From positions 1 through 56,136 of the forward strand of contig JAJSAL010000143.1 of NCBI GenBank assembly GCA_024274705.1: 56,136 bases of DNA, in the 5' to 3' direction. Under the pieces are notes generated by a model. The model saw only the letters and a program-made list of their open reading frames with translations. It made no database searches and had not been told where the DNA came from. Positions within the stretch are counted from its first letter, which is position 1; each line of letters opens with the position of its first letter. The DNA is from Spirochaetota bacterium. GTDB taxonomy: Bacteria > Spirochaetota > Spirochaetia > SPDA01 > JAJSAL01. Shown here piece by piece: positions 41,975 through 50,649 of the stretch. The translations under genes were made by a program, and so were the position numbers.

Positions 41975-42050
41975 CCGAAAAATACGGAGGCGATTGCTTA
42001 AAGCAAGATGCCTTTTAAATCAAACAACCGAAAGGTTCAGGAGAGGATAC

Positions 42051-43496
42051 ATGTCAATAGCGCTGGGAAAACCATCAAACAACCGGATCCTGTCAACCGA
42101 GCAGATAAACCAAGTCAATGAATACTCACTCAGGTTAATGGAAGAGGTCGGCTGCAAAGTACAGTGTGACGAGGCCCTGGACCTGCTGGCTCGTGCGGGC
42201 TGTGATGTTACAAACCCTGACCGGGTACGGATTCCTAGGCGGGCCGTGGCGGAAGCCCTTGAGGCCGCTCCGGGCAGCATCGAGGTATTTAACCGGGATG
42301 GCGAACCGGCTATGGAATTAAAGGCGGGCTCCTGCAATTACGGAACCGGGTCGGATTGTCCGACTACCATTGACCTGGAAACGGGTGAGAGGAGAGCCTG
42401 CCTTAAGGAAGATGTACGCAGGCTGGCCAGGTTCAGTGACGCCCTGCCCAATATTGATTTTGTGATGTCTTTCGGCATTGCCTATGATGCCCCTAAAGGC
42501 AGTAATTTCGTCCATCAGTACGAAGCGATGTTGAAAAATACGAAAAAGCCGATCATTGTTACCGGCCACGGCAGAAACGATATGAATGCCATGATCGGGA
42601 TGGCTGCAGCAGCGGTGGGAGGTGTGGATGAGCTGAAAAGAAAGCCGCCGCTTATTCTCTATACTGAACCGTTGGCACCCCTGGTGCATACGGAGATGGG
42701 TGTTGGTAAAGGGCTGGTCTGTTGCGATTATGAAATCCCCTTTATCTATATCGGCAGCCCGATGCTGGGAGCGTCCGCTCCTGTTACCCTCGAGGGGATA
42801 CTTGTGCAAACTGTTGCCGAGTCTCTTGCCGGGTTGGTTATCTTTCAGAATAAGAAAGCCGGCGCAAAGTTTATTTTCGGCGGTGATGCCACTGTTATGG
42901 ATATGAATACAAATATTTTTCGGTATGGAGCTCCCGAATTGAATGTTCTTAACCAGGCATTGGCGGATATGGCCCTTTTTTATCATCTACCCTTTTTCTG
43001 TATTGCCGGGGCGTCGGATTCAAAAGTACTGGATGCCCAGGCGGGATTGGAATCCGCGATATCCATCTACATGGCGACGTTAAACGGCTGTAATATCATC
43101 CATGACTGCGGGTATCTCGAGTTTGGCTCCACCTCTTCTTTTGAATCGATACTCTTTGCAGATGAAATTATCGACATGGTGGCATACATGCTGCGGCCCC
43201 TGGACTTCAACGAAAGTACGGTCGCTTTCGATGTGGTAGAGAGAGTAATGGCCGGGGGCAACTTTCTTTTGGAAGAGCATACCGCGGAGAATTTCAGAAA
43301 GTCACTGTGGTTTCCCCGCTTCCTCAACAGGGACCGTTACCAGACCTGGGAAAGGGAGGGGAAGAAGGACCTGGCCGGGAAACTGAATGAAAAAGCCAAA
43401 GAGATATTCAGAAATCACAAGCCTGTAAATTTACCGGATGAAACAATAAAGGCAATTGACAGGGTCATGAACCGGCATCAGTCCGATGTTGAATAA
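42051..43496 (+). CDS. MttB-family methyltransferase, non-pyrrolysine type (MtgB-like)
   Basis: A 481-residue protein of the trimethylamine methyltransferase (MttB) superfamily. It has the usual N-terminal LSTEQINQVNEYSLRLMEEV, RRACLKEDVRRLARFSDALP, and a C-terminal region LLEEHTAENFRKSLWFPRFL. The frame is continuous, with no in-frame amber codon that could encode pyrrolysine. It therefore belongs to the non-Pyl branch, where known members demethylate quaternary amines such as glycine betaine onto a corrinoid protein. No corrinoid protein gene is next to it. GGAGAGG precedes ATG 42051. It leads an operon with a peptide/opine-type importer, so the importer may bring in the methylated substrate. 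Confidence 0.85.
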   Translation: MSIALGKPSNNRILSTEQINQVNEYSLRLMEEVGCKVQCDEALDLLARAGCDVTNPDRVRIPRRAVAEALEAAPGSIEVFNRDGEPAMELKAGSCNYGTGSDCPTTIDLETGERRACLKEDVRRLARFSDALPNIDFVMSFGIAYDAPKGSNFVHQYEAMLKNTKKPIIVTGHGRNDMNAMIGMAAAAVGGVDELKRKPPLILYTEPLAPLVHTEMGVGKGLVCCDYEIPFIYIGSPMLGASAPVTLEGILVQTVAESLAGLVIFQNKKAGAKFIFGGDATVMDMNTNIFRYGAPELNVLNQALADMALFYHLPFFCIAGASDSKVLDAQAGLESAISIYMATLNGCNIIHDCGYLEFGSTSSFESILFADEIIDMVAYMLRPLDFNESTVAFDVVERVMAGGNFLLEEHTAENFRKSLWFPRFLNRDRYQTWEREGKKDLAGKLNEKAKEIFRNHKPVNLPDETIKAIDRVMNRHQSDVE

Positions 43497-43618
43497 CTGT
43501 TAATGGAATTCCTCCTGCGTTGCGGGAATGTAAAGTGAAATTAATAGTGAAGGAGGGTAAGGAAATCCTGAGTAAACCGGATATTCCGGTAGTCAAAAAA
43601 TAAGAAAGGAGATGTGTT

Positions 43619-45247
43619 ATGAAAAAAACAAGAAAAAGAGTCGTAATCATCCTGCTTGCAGGAGTGATGTTGCTGGCCGGGGGGTCGGTGCTATTTGCAG
43701 GCGGACAAAAGGAACAGAAAGAAGTTGAAGCTGCACCGGCGGCGGTAGCCGGTGTTGAAGGTGGGATTAGAAGAGGGGGAACAATTTCCGTAGCAGTGGC
43801 AAGCCCTGTCATGCAGCTTGATCCTCATAAAGTCAAGGGAGAAGAGGCCTACAATGCAACCTTCCACATTTTCAGTGCGCTGACCAGAATTACCAGTGAC
43901 TTCAGTGCCGAGCCTGAGTTAGCTGAGAAATGGGAACATTCGGCTGATGCCAAAACCTGGACCTTCTACATCAACCAGGAGGCCTATTTCCACAACGGCC
44001 GGCAGGTAACGGCGGAAGATGTCAAGTACAGCCTGGAACGGGTCCTTGATAAAGAGGTAAGCCCCAGGGGCTGGAATGCCATCGGCCCGATAGACAAGGT
44101 AAAGGTACAAGACAAATTTACTGTAGTGATCGAGCTTACCAAGTCCTATCTGGACCTGCCGGTTGACTTGGGGGGTGTTTATCCACGGATCGTAGCCAAG
44201 GAAAATATCGACGAGATAGATACCAATCCCATAGGGTCCGGTCCATTCAAGCTGAAAAAATGGGATCCCAGCGGGGTTACTGTACTGGAAAGAAATGATA
44301 ACTACTTTATAAAGGGAGAAGACGGACAGCCCCTTCCCTATATTGATGAGTACCGAATTATTCCCATCAAGGAGAACCTGTCACAACTGGGGGCTCTTAA
44401 AAGTGGTGATATTGATTTGGTCTACAGGGTCAGTTATGATTTACTCAGCCAGGCATTACTGGATAAGAAAATTGTGATCCAGGGCACACCCACCTTAGGG
44501 TACCAACCCATCGTTCTGAACCTGGACCCGGTAATCTATGATGGTCAGAATGCCGAGGAACGAAGGATCTTCAGGAATGAAAAAATTCGCCAGGCTTTTT
44601 CCTATATCATCGATCGAAAAGCCGCACTTCAAATTGCCCTCGGCGGTTACGGGATTATCGGTAACGACCAGACCATTCCGCCTTTCCACGTGTACGGCAA
44701 TCCTAACGAAAAACAAAAAACCCGGGATATAGAGCTGGCAAAAAAACTTCTCGCTGAGGCCGGTGTCGCCCCGGGCACACATTTCAAGATGTATACCAGT
44801 CCCGGCAGACCTGGAATGATGGAGCTGGCAGTCGCTTTTAAACAGATGGCTAAGGAAGCCGGAATTGAGATCGACCTTGAGGTAATCGATATCAGCCGCT
44901 ATTGGGCCGACATTGAATTCAAGGAACCGCTTATGACCAGCAACTGGGGCGGAAGGCAGACTGTCAATGCCTGTATCAAGCCTTACTACCACTCAGAGGG
45001 TGGTAAGAATGAGTCGCACTATAGTGATCCCGAACTGGATCTTGTGTTGGAGCAGGCGGAAGGTGAATCCGATTTTAATAAGAGGAAAGAACTTTACTGG
45101 AAAGCCATGGAAATGGTCAGTGAAGCCTCTGTCACTATTATTCCCTACTTCAAGAACCATTACATGGCCTTGAGTCAGGATATAAGAGGGGTGGATGTGC
45201 ATCCACTGACCTACTTATGGGTAGATCGGGGATGGTTGATCCAATAG
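43619..45247 (+). CDS. Peptide/opine-type ABC transporter solute-binding protein (family 5)
   Basis: A 542-residue exported protein. The signal peptide ends SVLFAGGQKE, again without a lipobox Cys. The mature region has family-5 hallmarks: LAEKWEHSADAKTWTFYINQ, FHNGRQVTAEDVKYSLERVL, DTNPIGSGPFKLKKWDPSGV, KIRQAFSYIIDRKAALQIAL. Such proteins bind di- or oligopeptides, opines, nickel chelates or other small ligands. Because an MttB-type methyltransferase lies directly upstream, a methylated amine or betaine-like compound is possible here. AAAGGAG precedes ATG 43619. A stem-loop follows the gene. Confidence 0.9.
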   Translation: MKKTRKRVVIILLAGVMLLAGGSVLFAGGQKEQKEVEAAPAAVAGVEGGIRRGGTISVAVASPVMQLDPHKVKGEEAYNATFHIFSALTRITSDFSAEPELAEKWEHSADAKTWTFYINQEAYFHNGRQVTAEDVKYSLERVLDKEVSPRGWNAIGPIDKVKVQDKFTVVIELTKSYLDLPVDLGGVYPRIVAKENIDEIDTNPIGSGPFKLKKWDPSGVTVLERNDNYFIKGEDGQPLPYIDEYRIIPIKENLSQLGALKSGDIDLVYRVSYDLLSQALLDKKIVIQGTPTLGYQPIVLNLDPVIYDGQNAEERRIFRNEKIRQAFSYIIDRKAALQIALGGYGIIGNDQTIPPFHVYGNPNEKQKTRDIELAKKLLAEAGVAPGTHFKMYTSPGRPGMMELAVAFKQMAKEAGIEIDLEVIDISRYWADIEFKEPLMTSNWGGRQTVNACIKPYYHSEGGKNESHYSDPELDLVLEQAEGESDFNKRKELYWKAMEMVSEASVTIIPYFKNHYMALSQDIRGVDVHPLTYLWVDRGWLIQ

Positions 45248-45263
45248 TATAGTAAAACAATAG

Positions 45264-45295
45264 AGTGCCGCGCACTAAGATGAATGTGCGGCACT
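45264..45295 (+). terminator. Stem-loop between binding-protein and permease genes
   Basis: AGTGCCGC (45264-45271) pairs perfectly with GCGGCACT (45288-45295), and TTTAAA follows. The T-run is short, so it is better read as a partial terminator or 3' RNA stabiliser. The permease start is 24 bp further on. Confidence 0.6.
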
Positions 45296-45319
45296 TTAAA
45301 TAACTAAGTGGGGGTTTAT

Positions 45320-46300
45320 ATGAGCAGGTTGGGATTATTCATCTTAAAAAGGATGGGTACAACTGTAATACTCCTGGTGGTTATTTCTATCTTTATTTTT
45401 GGGATTATCCAGTTCATGCCTGGCGATGCCGTAGATATGATGCTCGGCGGCATTGCCCAGGACTCTCTGGGAGAAGAGACGGTTGAAACGCTCCGAATGC
45501 AGCTCGGTCTTGATCGACCGGTCTACCAGCAGTACTTCGGCTGGATCACGGGCATTCTCCAGGGAGACATGGGAACATCTCTTATCATGAAGGCCCCGGT
45601 AGGTCCGATTATCCTTTCCCGTCTCAAGGCCTCCCTGCTATTGGCTGTCCCTGCCAGCTTGATTATGGTTTTTTTCGGGCTGACCCTGGGAGTCTGGTCT
45701 GCCGTAAAAGAAAACACCTTTGTCGACCGCTTTATTTCGTTTTCCACGCTGTCGATGATCTCCATTCCGGCATTTCTTGTAGGATCGATCTTTATCTACT
45801 TTTTTTCCGTAAAACTGAATTGGATTCCTGCAGCTTTCAATGCCTTGCCGTATGAGGATTATTCATTTCTTAAAAAGATGGGTTTTTTCTTCACCGTGCT
45901 TATCTTTCCCAGCCTGACCCTGTCATTCGAAAGTGTGGCCTATGTGGTGAGGCAGACGAGAGCCTCGATGATCGAAGAATTAAAAACAAATTATGTGCGC
46001 ACTGCCGTTCTGAAGGGTGTTCATCCCCAAAAAGTGATCATTTCCCACGCCCTGCGCAATGCTCTTTTGCCGGCGATTACCGTAATAGCTTTTAATATCG
46101 GCTATATCCTGGCCGGTGTTGTCATTGTGGAAGCGGTTTTTTCGTATCCCGGTATCGGTAATTTAATGGTCATTGCCATCAATAACCGTGATATTCCCCT
46201 CATCCTGGGTACAATGCTCATTATTGCAGGGGCTTATGTTCTTGCTAATTTTGCAGCAGACATTCTTTACAGTATTGTCAATCCAAGGATAAGGTACTGA
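45320..46300 (+). CDS. ABC transporter permease, DppB type
   Basis: A 326-residue membrane protein with about six helices. The N-terminal signature LGLFILKRMGTTVILLVVIS is typical of DppB/OppB, FGIIQFMPGDAVDMMLGG follows, and the EAA-type loop ELKTNYVRTAVLKGVHPQKV contacts the ATPase. ATG 45320 follows GGGGGTTTAT; a longer in-frame start at 45308 lacks a ribosome binding site. It pairs with the next permease, 2 bp downstream. Confidence 0.92.
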   Translation: MSRLGLFILKRMGTTVILLVVISIFIFGIIQFMPGDAVDMMLGGIAQDSLGEETVETLRMQLGLDRPVYQQYFGWITGILQGDMGTSLIMKAPVGPIILSRLKASLLLAVPASLIMVFFGLTLGVWSAVKENTFVDRFISFSTLSMISIPAFLVGSIFIYFFSVKLNWIPAAFNALPYEDYSFLKKMGFFFTVLIFPSLTLSFESVAYVVRQTRASMIEELKTNYVRTAVLKGVHPQKVIISHALRNALLPAITVIAFNIGYILAGVVIVEAVFSYPGIGNLMVIAINNRDIPLILGTMLIIAGAYVLANFAADILYSIVNPRIRY

Positions 46301-46302
46301 AG

Positions 46303-47160
46303 ATGAAAATAGTTACATTCTTCATCAGGCGGCATGTCACCGCGAGTCTGATAACCGGCTCGATTATCCTGCTGCTCTTTATTTTTATCGGCATATTCAA
46401 TACCCGCATTGCTCCCTACGATCCTCAGGAGATGCACTATGAGCATCTTAAAGAGAAGCCCTCAGCTACATTCCTGCTTGGTACCGACCGTTTCGGCAGG
46501 GATGTTTTAAGCCGGGTCATTGTGGGAACAAGGACTACTTTGGCCATAGCCGCATTCAGCACCATGTTGGCTCTTATCCTGGGAATCCTGGTTGGAGCTA
46601 CCAGTGCCTATTTCGGAGGCTGGATCGATAATTTAATCATGAGAGTGAACGATATTTTCATCTCTTTTCCGACCCTGATATTTGCCATGCTGGTGGTCGG
46701 TGTTCTGGGACCCAGCGTGGTTAACGGGGTGATTGCCATAGGAATAATCTATGCACCCCGGGTTGCACGGGTAATCCGGAGTGCCGCTTTGAACATCGTT
46801 CCTCTTGAATATATAGATGCCGCCAGGGTCCGGGGGGAGAGTTCTTTTTACATCATTTTCAGGGAAGTGCTTCCCAACCTCTGGCCCACGATTATTGTTG
46901 AGGGATCAATCCGTCTTGGCTATGCAATCCTGCTGAGCGCCAGCCTGAGTTACATCGGCCTGGGCCAGCCCCCTCCCACCCCGGACTGGGGGCTCATGGC
47001 TTCAAGTGAAAGAGGTTATATGTTTCTCACCCCCTGGCCGGTATTCGCACCCTGCATCGCCATCGTGATATCGGTGATCGGTGTTAATCTCCTGGGTGAG
47101 GGTCTGAAAGACCTCCTCCTGGCCAAAGGGTCCAGAAAGAAGGAGGTGGTTCCCCTATGA
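46303..47160 (+). CDS. ABC transporter permease, DppC type
   Basis: A 285-residue partner permease. FLLGTDRFGRDVLSRVIVGTRT is the DppC/OppC periplasmic signature, the EAA loop is EYIDAARVRGESSFYIIFREVLPN, and GLGQPPPTPDWGLMAS is characteristic. It overlaps the ATPase gene by 4 bp (ATGA). Confidence 0.94.
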   Translation: MKIVTFFIRRHVTASLITGSIILLLFIFIGIFNTRIAPYDPQEMHYEHLKEKPSATFLLGTDRFGRDVLSRVIVGTRTTLAIAAFSTMLALILGILVGATSAYFGGWIDNLIMRVNDIFISFPTLIFAMLVVGVLGPSVVNGVIAIGIIYAPRVARVIRSAALNIVPLEYIDAARVRGESSFYIIFREVLPNLWPTIIVEGSIRLGYAILLSASLSYIGLGQPPPTPDWGLMASSERGYMFLTPWPVFAPCIAIVISVIGVNLLGEGLKDLLLAKGSRKKEVVPL

Positions 47161-49247
47161 CGGACTCAGGAAGGGGAGGGAGAGATCGGGCTGAAAATAA
47201 CGGTGGTCCCATCCTGGTGCTGGAGGACCTGGATATTATCTATTCCTCCCTGGGAAAGGATATTCCTGCTGTGCGCGGGGTTAGTTTTGAAATAGGTGCC
47301 GGCGAAGCATTCGCACTGGTGGGGGAGTCAGGGAGCGGAAAAAGCACCATCGCGTACGCGATTATGCGTTATCTTCCGGGTAATGGAAGGATAGAAAACG
47401 GAAAGATCACATTCCGCAGCACCAATGTCTTCCGTCTGACCGCTACTGAGCTTTTAAGTCTTCGCGGCGTGCGGATGTCTCTGGTTCCCCAGGAGCCGCT
47501 GACCAGCCTGAACCCGGGACACCGGGTGGGCAGCCAGATTGCTGAGGTCTTCTCCATTCATCTAAGCCTGTCAAAGGAAGAGGCTTATGAGCGCACCATC
47601 GAGATGCTTAAGCAGGTCAATATGCCTGATCCTGAGGGCATGGCCAGAAAATATCCCCACGAAATCAGCGGCGGTCAGCAGCAGCGGGTGTTGATTGCCA
47701 TGGCCTTCAGCACACATCCCGATCTATTGATCATGGATGAGCCGACTACCGGGCTGGATGTTACCACCGAAGCCAGGATCCTCGATTTGATTGTGGAGAT
47801 GAAGGAAATATACAATTCCGCCATTCTCTATATTACCCATGATCTGGGGGTTGTAAAAAGGGTGTGCGAACGTGTGGCTATTATCTATGCCGGTGAGATC
47901 GTAGAGGTAGGCGATGTCAATACCGTATTCAGCAAACCTGCACATGGTTACACCCTGGGACTGCTGGGCTGCATCCCGAAGATCAGCTCTTCTGCTCAAC
48001 AGGAGAGACTCCAGGCTATCGAGGGATTTCTGCCCGATCTTACCGATGTAAAGCCCGGCTGCGTCTTTGATGCCCGGTGTGAACGGGCGGAGGACGTTTG
48101 CATGGGAAAAGAACTTCCTCTGATCGAGGTCGGTTCCGGTCATCTGACAAAGTGTATGTTCCATGAAAAGGTTGTTGCTTTAAGCGATGTGGGCCCGGGT
48201 AAACGGGAGGATGAAAAAGAAACGGAAGAGCGAGTTCCTGAAAAGGAGAGCCTTGAGGTCCTGGTGAAAATAGATAACCTTAAGAAGAGCTTTCGTGTGG
48301 GCAGGGGTAACCTCCTGGCTGTTGACCAGGTGAGCCTTGAGTGCAGGAAAGGTGAAACCCTGGGTATCGTGGGAGAGAGCGGCTGCGGTAAAACCACACT
48401 CGCCCGCTGTATTGTCGGACTGTTAGAGGCGGATGAGGGCCGGATTTTTTTCAACGGTGGAGAGTTATCGATAACGGCAAAAAGGCGGAGCAGAGAATTG
48501 AACCGGAAGATACAGATGATCTTTCAAAATCCTGATTCCACTCTTAATCCCCAAAAAACCGTTGAGCAGATACTAAGCAGGCCTCTGACCCTTTTTAAGC
48601 TTGTATCTAAGAAAGAGAGACAAAAACAGGTTGTCAAGCTCCTTGAATCGGTTAAATTAGGGGAACGCTACCTTTTCAGATATCCTCATGAGCTTTCCGG
48701 GGGTGAGAAACAGCGGGTCGGTATAGCCAGGGCATTTGCCTCGAACCCGGAATTGATTATCTGTGATGAGCCTATATCGAGCCTGGATGTATCCGTCCAG
48801 GCAGGAATCATTAATCTCCTTATTGAGCTGCAAAAAGAGCATGATATCAGCTACCTGTTTATTGGTCATGATTTGAATGTGATTCGTCATATAAGCAATA
48901 GAATAGTTGTGATGTACATGGGAAAAATATGTGAAGTGGGTACTTCTAATGAGTTGTTTCAACCCCCTTATCATCCTTATACCGAGGCGTTGCTGTCGGC
49001 CATACCTGTACTTGAATCCAATGTCGTCGTCAGGAAAGTCCGTCTTGAAGGAGCTGTTCCCAGTCCGGTAAACCCGGGGCCGGGCTGCCGGTTCCATACA
49101 CGCTGCAAGGGAAAAATGGGAGAGATCTGTGTTACTACACCGCCCCCTGAAATCAAAGTATCCCGGGGCCACTTGATCTATTGCCATATTCCCTATAAGG
49201 AACTCTGTTCGGTACTTCCTGTGCTCTCTTTTCAAGAATCGATATGA
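47157..49247 (+). CDS. Fused DppD-DppF ABC ATPase
   Basis: A 696-residue protein with two complete ABC ATPase domains in one chain. The first (about 15-265) has Walker A GESGSGKST, signature ISGGQQQRV and Walker B LLIMDEPTTGLD. The second (about 365-605) has GESGCGKTT, LSGGEKQRV and LIICDEPISSLD. Each is followed by an oligopeptide/dipeptide C-terminal domain with Cys clusters (PGCVFDARCERAEDVC, PGCRFHTRCKGKMGEIC). In E. coli DppD and DppF are separate; fused forms are known in the family (for example YejF). It is coupled at both ends by 4-bp overlaps. Confidence 0.94.
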   Translation: MTDSGRGGRDRAENNGGPILVLEDLDIIYSSLGKDIPAVRGVSFEIGAGEAFALVGESGSGKSTIAYAIMRYLPGNGRIENGKITFRSTNVFRLTATELLSLRGVRMSLVPQEPLTSLNPGHRVGSQIAEVFSIHLSLSKEEAYERTIEMLKQVNMPDPEGMARKYPHEISGGQQQRVLIAMAFSTHPDLLIMDEPTTGLDVTTEARILDLIVEMKEIYNSAILYITHDLGVVKRVCERVAIIYAGEIVEVGDVNTVFSKPAHGYTLGLLGCIPKISSSAQQERLQAIEGFLPDLTDVKPGCVFDARCERAEDVCMGKELPLIEVGSGHLTKCMFHEKVVALSDVGPGKREDEKETEERVPEKESLEVLVKIDNLKKSFRVGRGNLLAVDQVSLECRKGETLGIVGESGCGKTTLARCIVGLLEADEGRIFFNGGELSITAKRRSRELNRKIQMIFQNPDSTLNPQKTVEQILSRPLTLFKLVSKKERQKQVVKLLESVKLGERYLFRYPHELSGGEKQRVGIARAFASNPELIICDEPISSLDVSVQAGIINLLIELQKEHDISYLFIGHDLNVIRHISNRIVVMYMGKICEVGTSNELFQPPYHPYTEALLSAIPVLESNVVVRKVRLEGAVPSPVNPGPGCRFHTRCKGKMGEICVTTPPPEIKVSRGHLIYCHIPYKELCSVLPVLSFQESI

Positions 49248-50428
49248 AATACATACTTATTGTAGGCGATGGTATGGCTGATGAGCCTGTCGCCGGAATC
49301 GGCGATATTACTCCACTAGAAGCCGCTGTGACCGAAAATATGGATCTATTAGCCAGGGATGGTTTTGTCGGAATGGTGAAAACAATTCCCGATGGATTTA
49401 AACCTGGCAGTGATGTTGCCAATTTAAGCTTGCTGGGGTACGATCCCTGCCTCTATTACCCCGGCGGCAGGGGGCCTATAGAAGCTGCCAGCATAGGTGT
49501 TGAGCTTGCCGGTGATGATTGTGCCTTCAGGTGCAACCTGGTGACTATTCAAGATGACAGGATGGAAGATTTTACGTCGGGATATATAGACACCGAAGAT
49601 GCTGTTGAGCTTATTACCCTTTTAAACATGGAGCTCTCAAATTCCGATATCCATTTTTATCCCGGTGTCTTTTATCGTCACCTGGCCGTGATTAAGGGTG
49701 ACTTTAAAAACCTTACATGTACTGCTCCCCATGATATTACCGGAAAGGTCATCCATGACTATCTTCCTGTCGGCACAGGTGAGGTACTGGTAAACACTCT
49801 GCTCAACAGATCGAAAGAGATTCTATTGACCAGTGAAGTTAATGCAAGAAGGATATCGCAGGGGAAGAAACCGGCAACCCGGATCTGGTTATGGGGACAG
49901 GGATATAGAGTTGGAATTCCAGCCCTTTATGAGAAATACGGTGTAAGGGGTGCCGTTATTTCGGCAGTGGATCTTATTAAGGGTATCGGCAGGCTCACAG
50001 GGCTTGATGTAATAAATGTAAAGGGTGCCACCGGCTGGATTGATACCAATTATGAAGGAAAGGCGGATGCAGCCTTGAAATGTCTGCAGGAAAAGGATTT
50101 TGTTTTTGTTCATGTTGTTTCAACCGATGAAACCTCGCATACCGGAGATGTCGGTCTGAAAGTAAAAGCCATCGAAGACCTGGACAAGAGATTCCTGGGG
50201 AGGTTGATTAATAACATTGACGGCGACTTCAGGATCCTGGTGCTGCCCGACCATCCCACACCTGTGAGGCTTAAAACGCACACTTCGGATCCGGTACCAT
50301 TTTTACTCTATGGTAAAGATGTGCCTGCGGATAAGGCTGAGAGATATTCGGAAGCTGAAGCTGAAAAGTCAGGTTTGTTCATTAGGGAAGGTCATGAGTT
50401 GATAAACCTGTTGTTTGGGACTATGTAA
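49244..50428 (+). CDS. ApgM-type cofactor-independent phosphoglycerate mutase-like enzyme
   Basis: A 394-residue alkaline-phosphatase-superfamily protein of the archaeal-type iPGM group. Metal and substrate residues are intact: VGDGMADEP, the nucleophile Ser56 in PGSDVANLSLLGYDP, GRGPIEAAS, CNLVT, HDITGK, HVVSTDETSHTGD and LPDHPTPVRLKTHTSDPVPF. It may interconvert 3- and 2-phosphoglycerate. The related bacterial group has also been proposed to be homoserine kinase, and its place as last gene of an importer/methyltransferase operon would fit a specialised phosphotransfer role. ATGA overlap with the ATPase gene shows co-translation. Confidence 0.82.
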   Translation: MKYILIVGDGMADEPVAGIGDITPLEAAVTENMDLLARDGFVGMVKTIPDGFKPGSDVANLSLLGYDPCLYYPGGRGPIEAASIGVELAGDDCAFRCNLVTIQDDRMEDFTSGYIDTEDAVELITLLNMELSNSDIHFYPGVFYRHLAVIKGDFKNLTCTAPHDITGKVIHDYLPVGTGEVLVNTLLNRSKEILLTSEVNARRISQGKKPATRIWLWGQGYRVGIPALYEKYGVRGAVISAVDLIKGIGRLTGLDVINVKGATGWIDTNYEGKADAALKCLQEKDFVFVHVVSTDETSHTGDVGLKVKAIEDLDKRFLGRLINNIDGDFRILVLPDHPTPVRLKTHTSDPVPFLLYGKDVPADKAERYSEAEAEKSGLFIREGHELINLLFGTM

Positions 50429-50481
50429 AGTGTAAGACAATCTCTACTGGATGAACAGAAAGAAAAACCTCCTGACTCCCC

Positions 50482-50590
50482 TTGAAATTTTCAGGATTCG
50501 GCCTATACAACAGTGTCCGCATGATGGACAGAAAATCGCAGGAAAGTATCGGCCAATGTATGGCCCGCCGGATGTGAGTTACCAATCCGG
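50482..50590 (+). promoter_or_regulatory. Promoter region of the PhoR-like kinase gene, with inverted repeat
   Basis: TTGAAA (50482-50487), 16 nt and TATACA (50504-50509) form a plausible promoter. Downstream, CCGGAT (50568-50573) and ATCCGG (50585-50590) make a perfect inverted repeat with 11-nt spacing in the leader. It could be an operator or a small RNA hairpin. No gene is seen in 50429-50649. Confidence 0.4.
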
Positions 50591-50649
50591 ATAAGTACAA
50601 ATAAGAATGACTCTGTTGATTGTTGGCCGTGCCTCTGGTACAAAGTATT

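Noticed and set aside
41934..42050. Extended N-terminus of the MttB-type protein, and the idea of a pyrrolysine codon
   Set aside because: The extension runs through the promoter and palindrome. The gene is one continuous frame from ATG 42051 with a good ribosome binding site and no in-frame amber codon.
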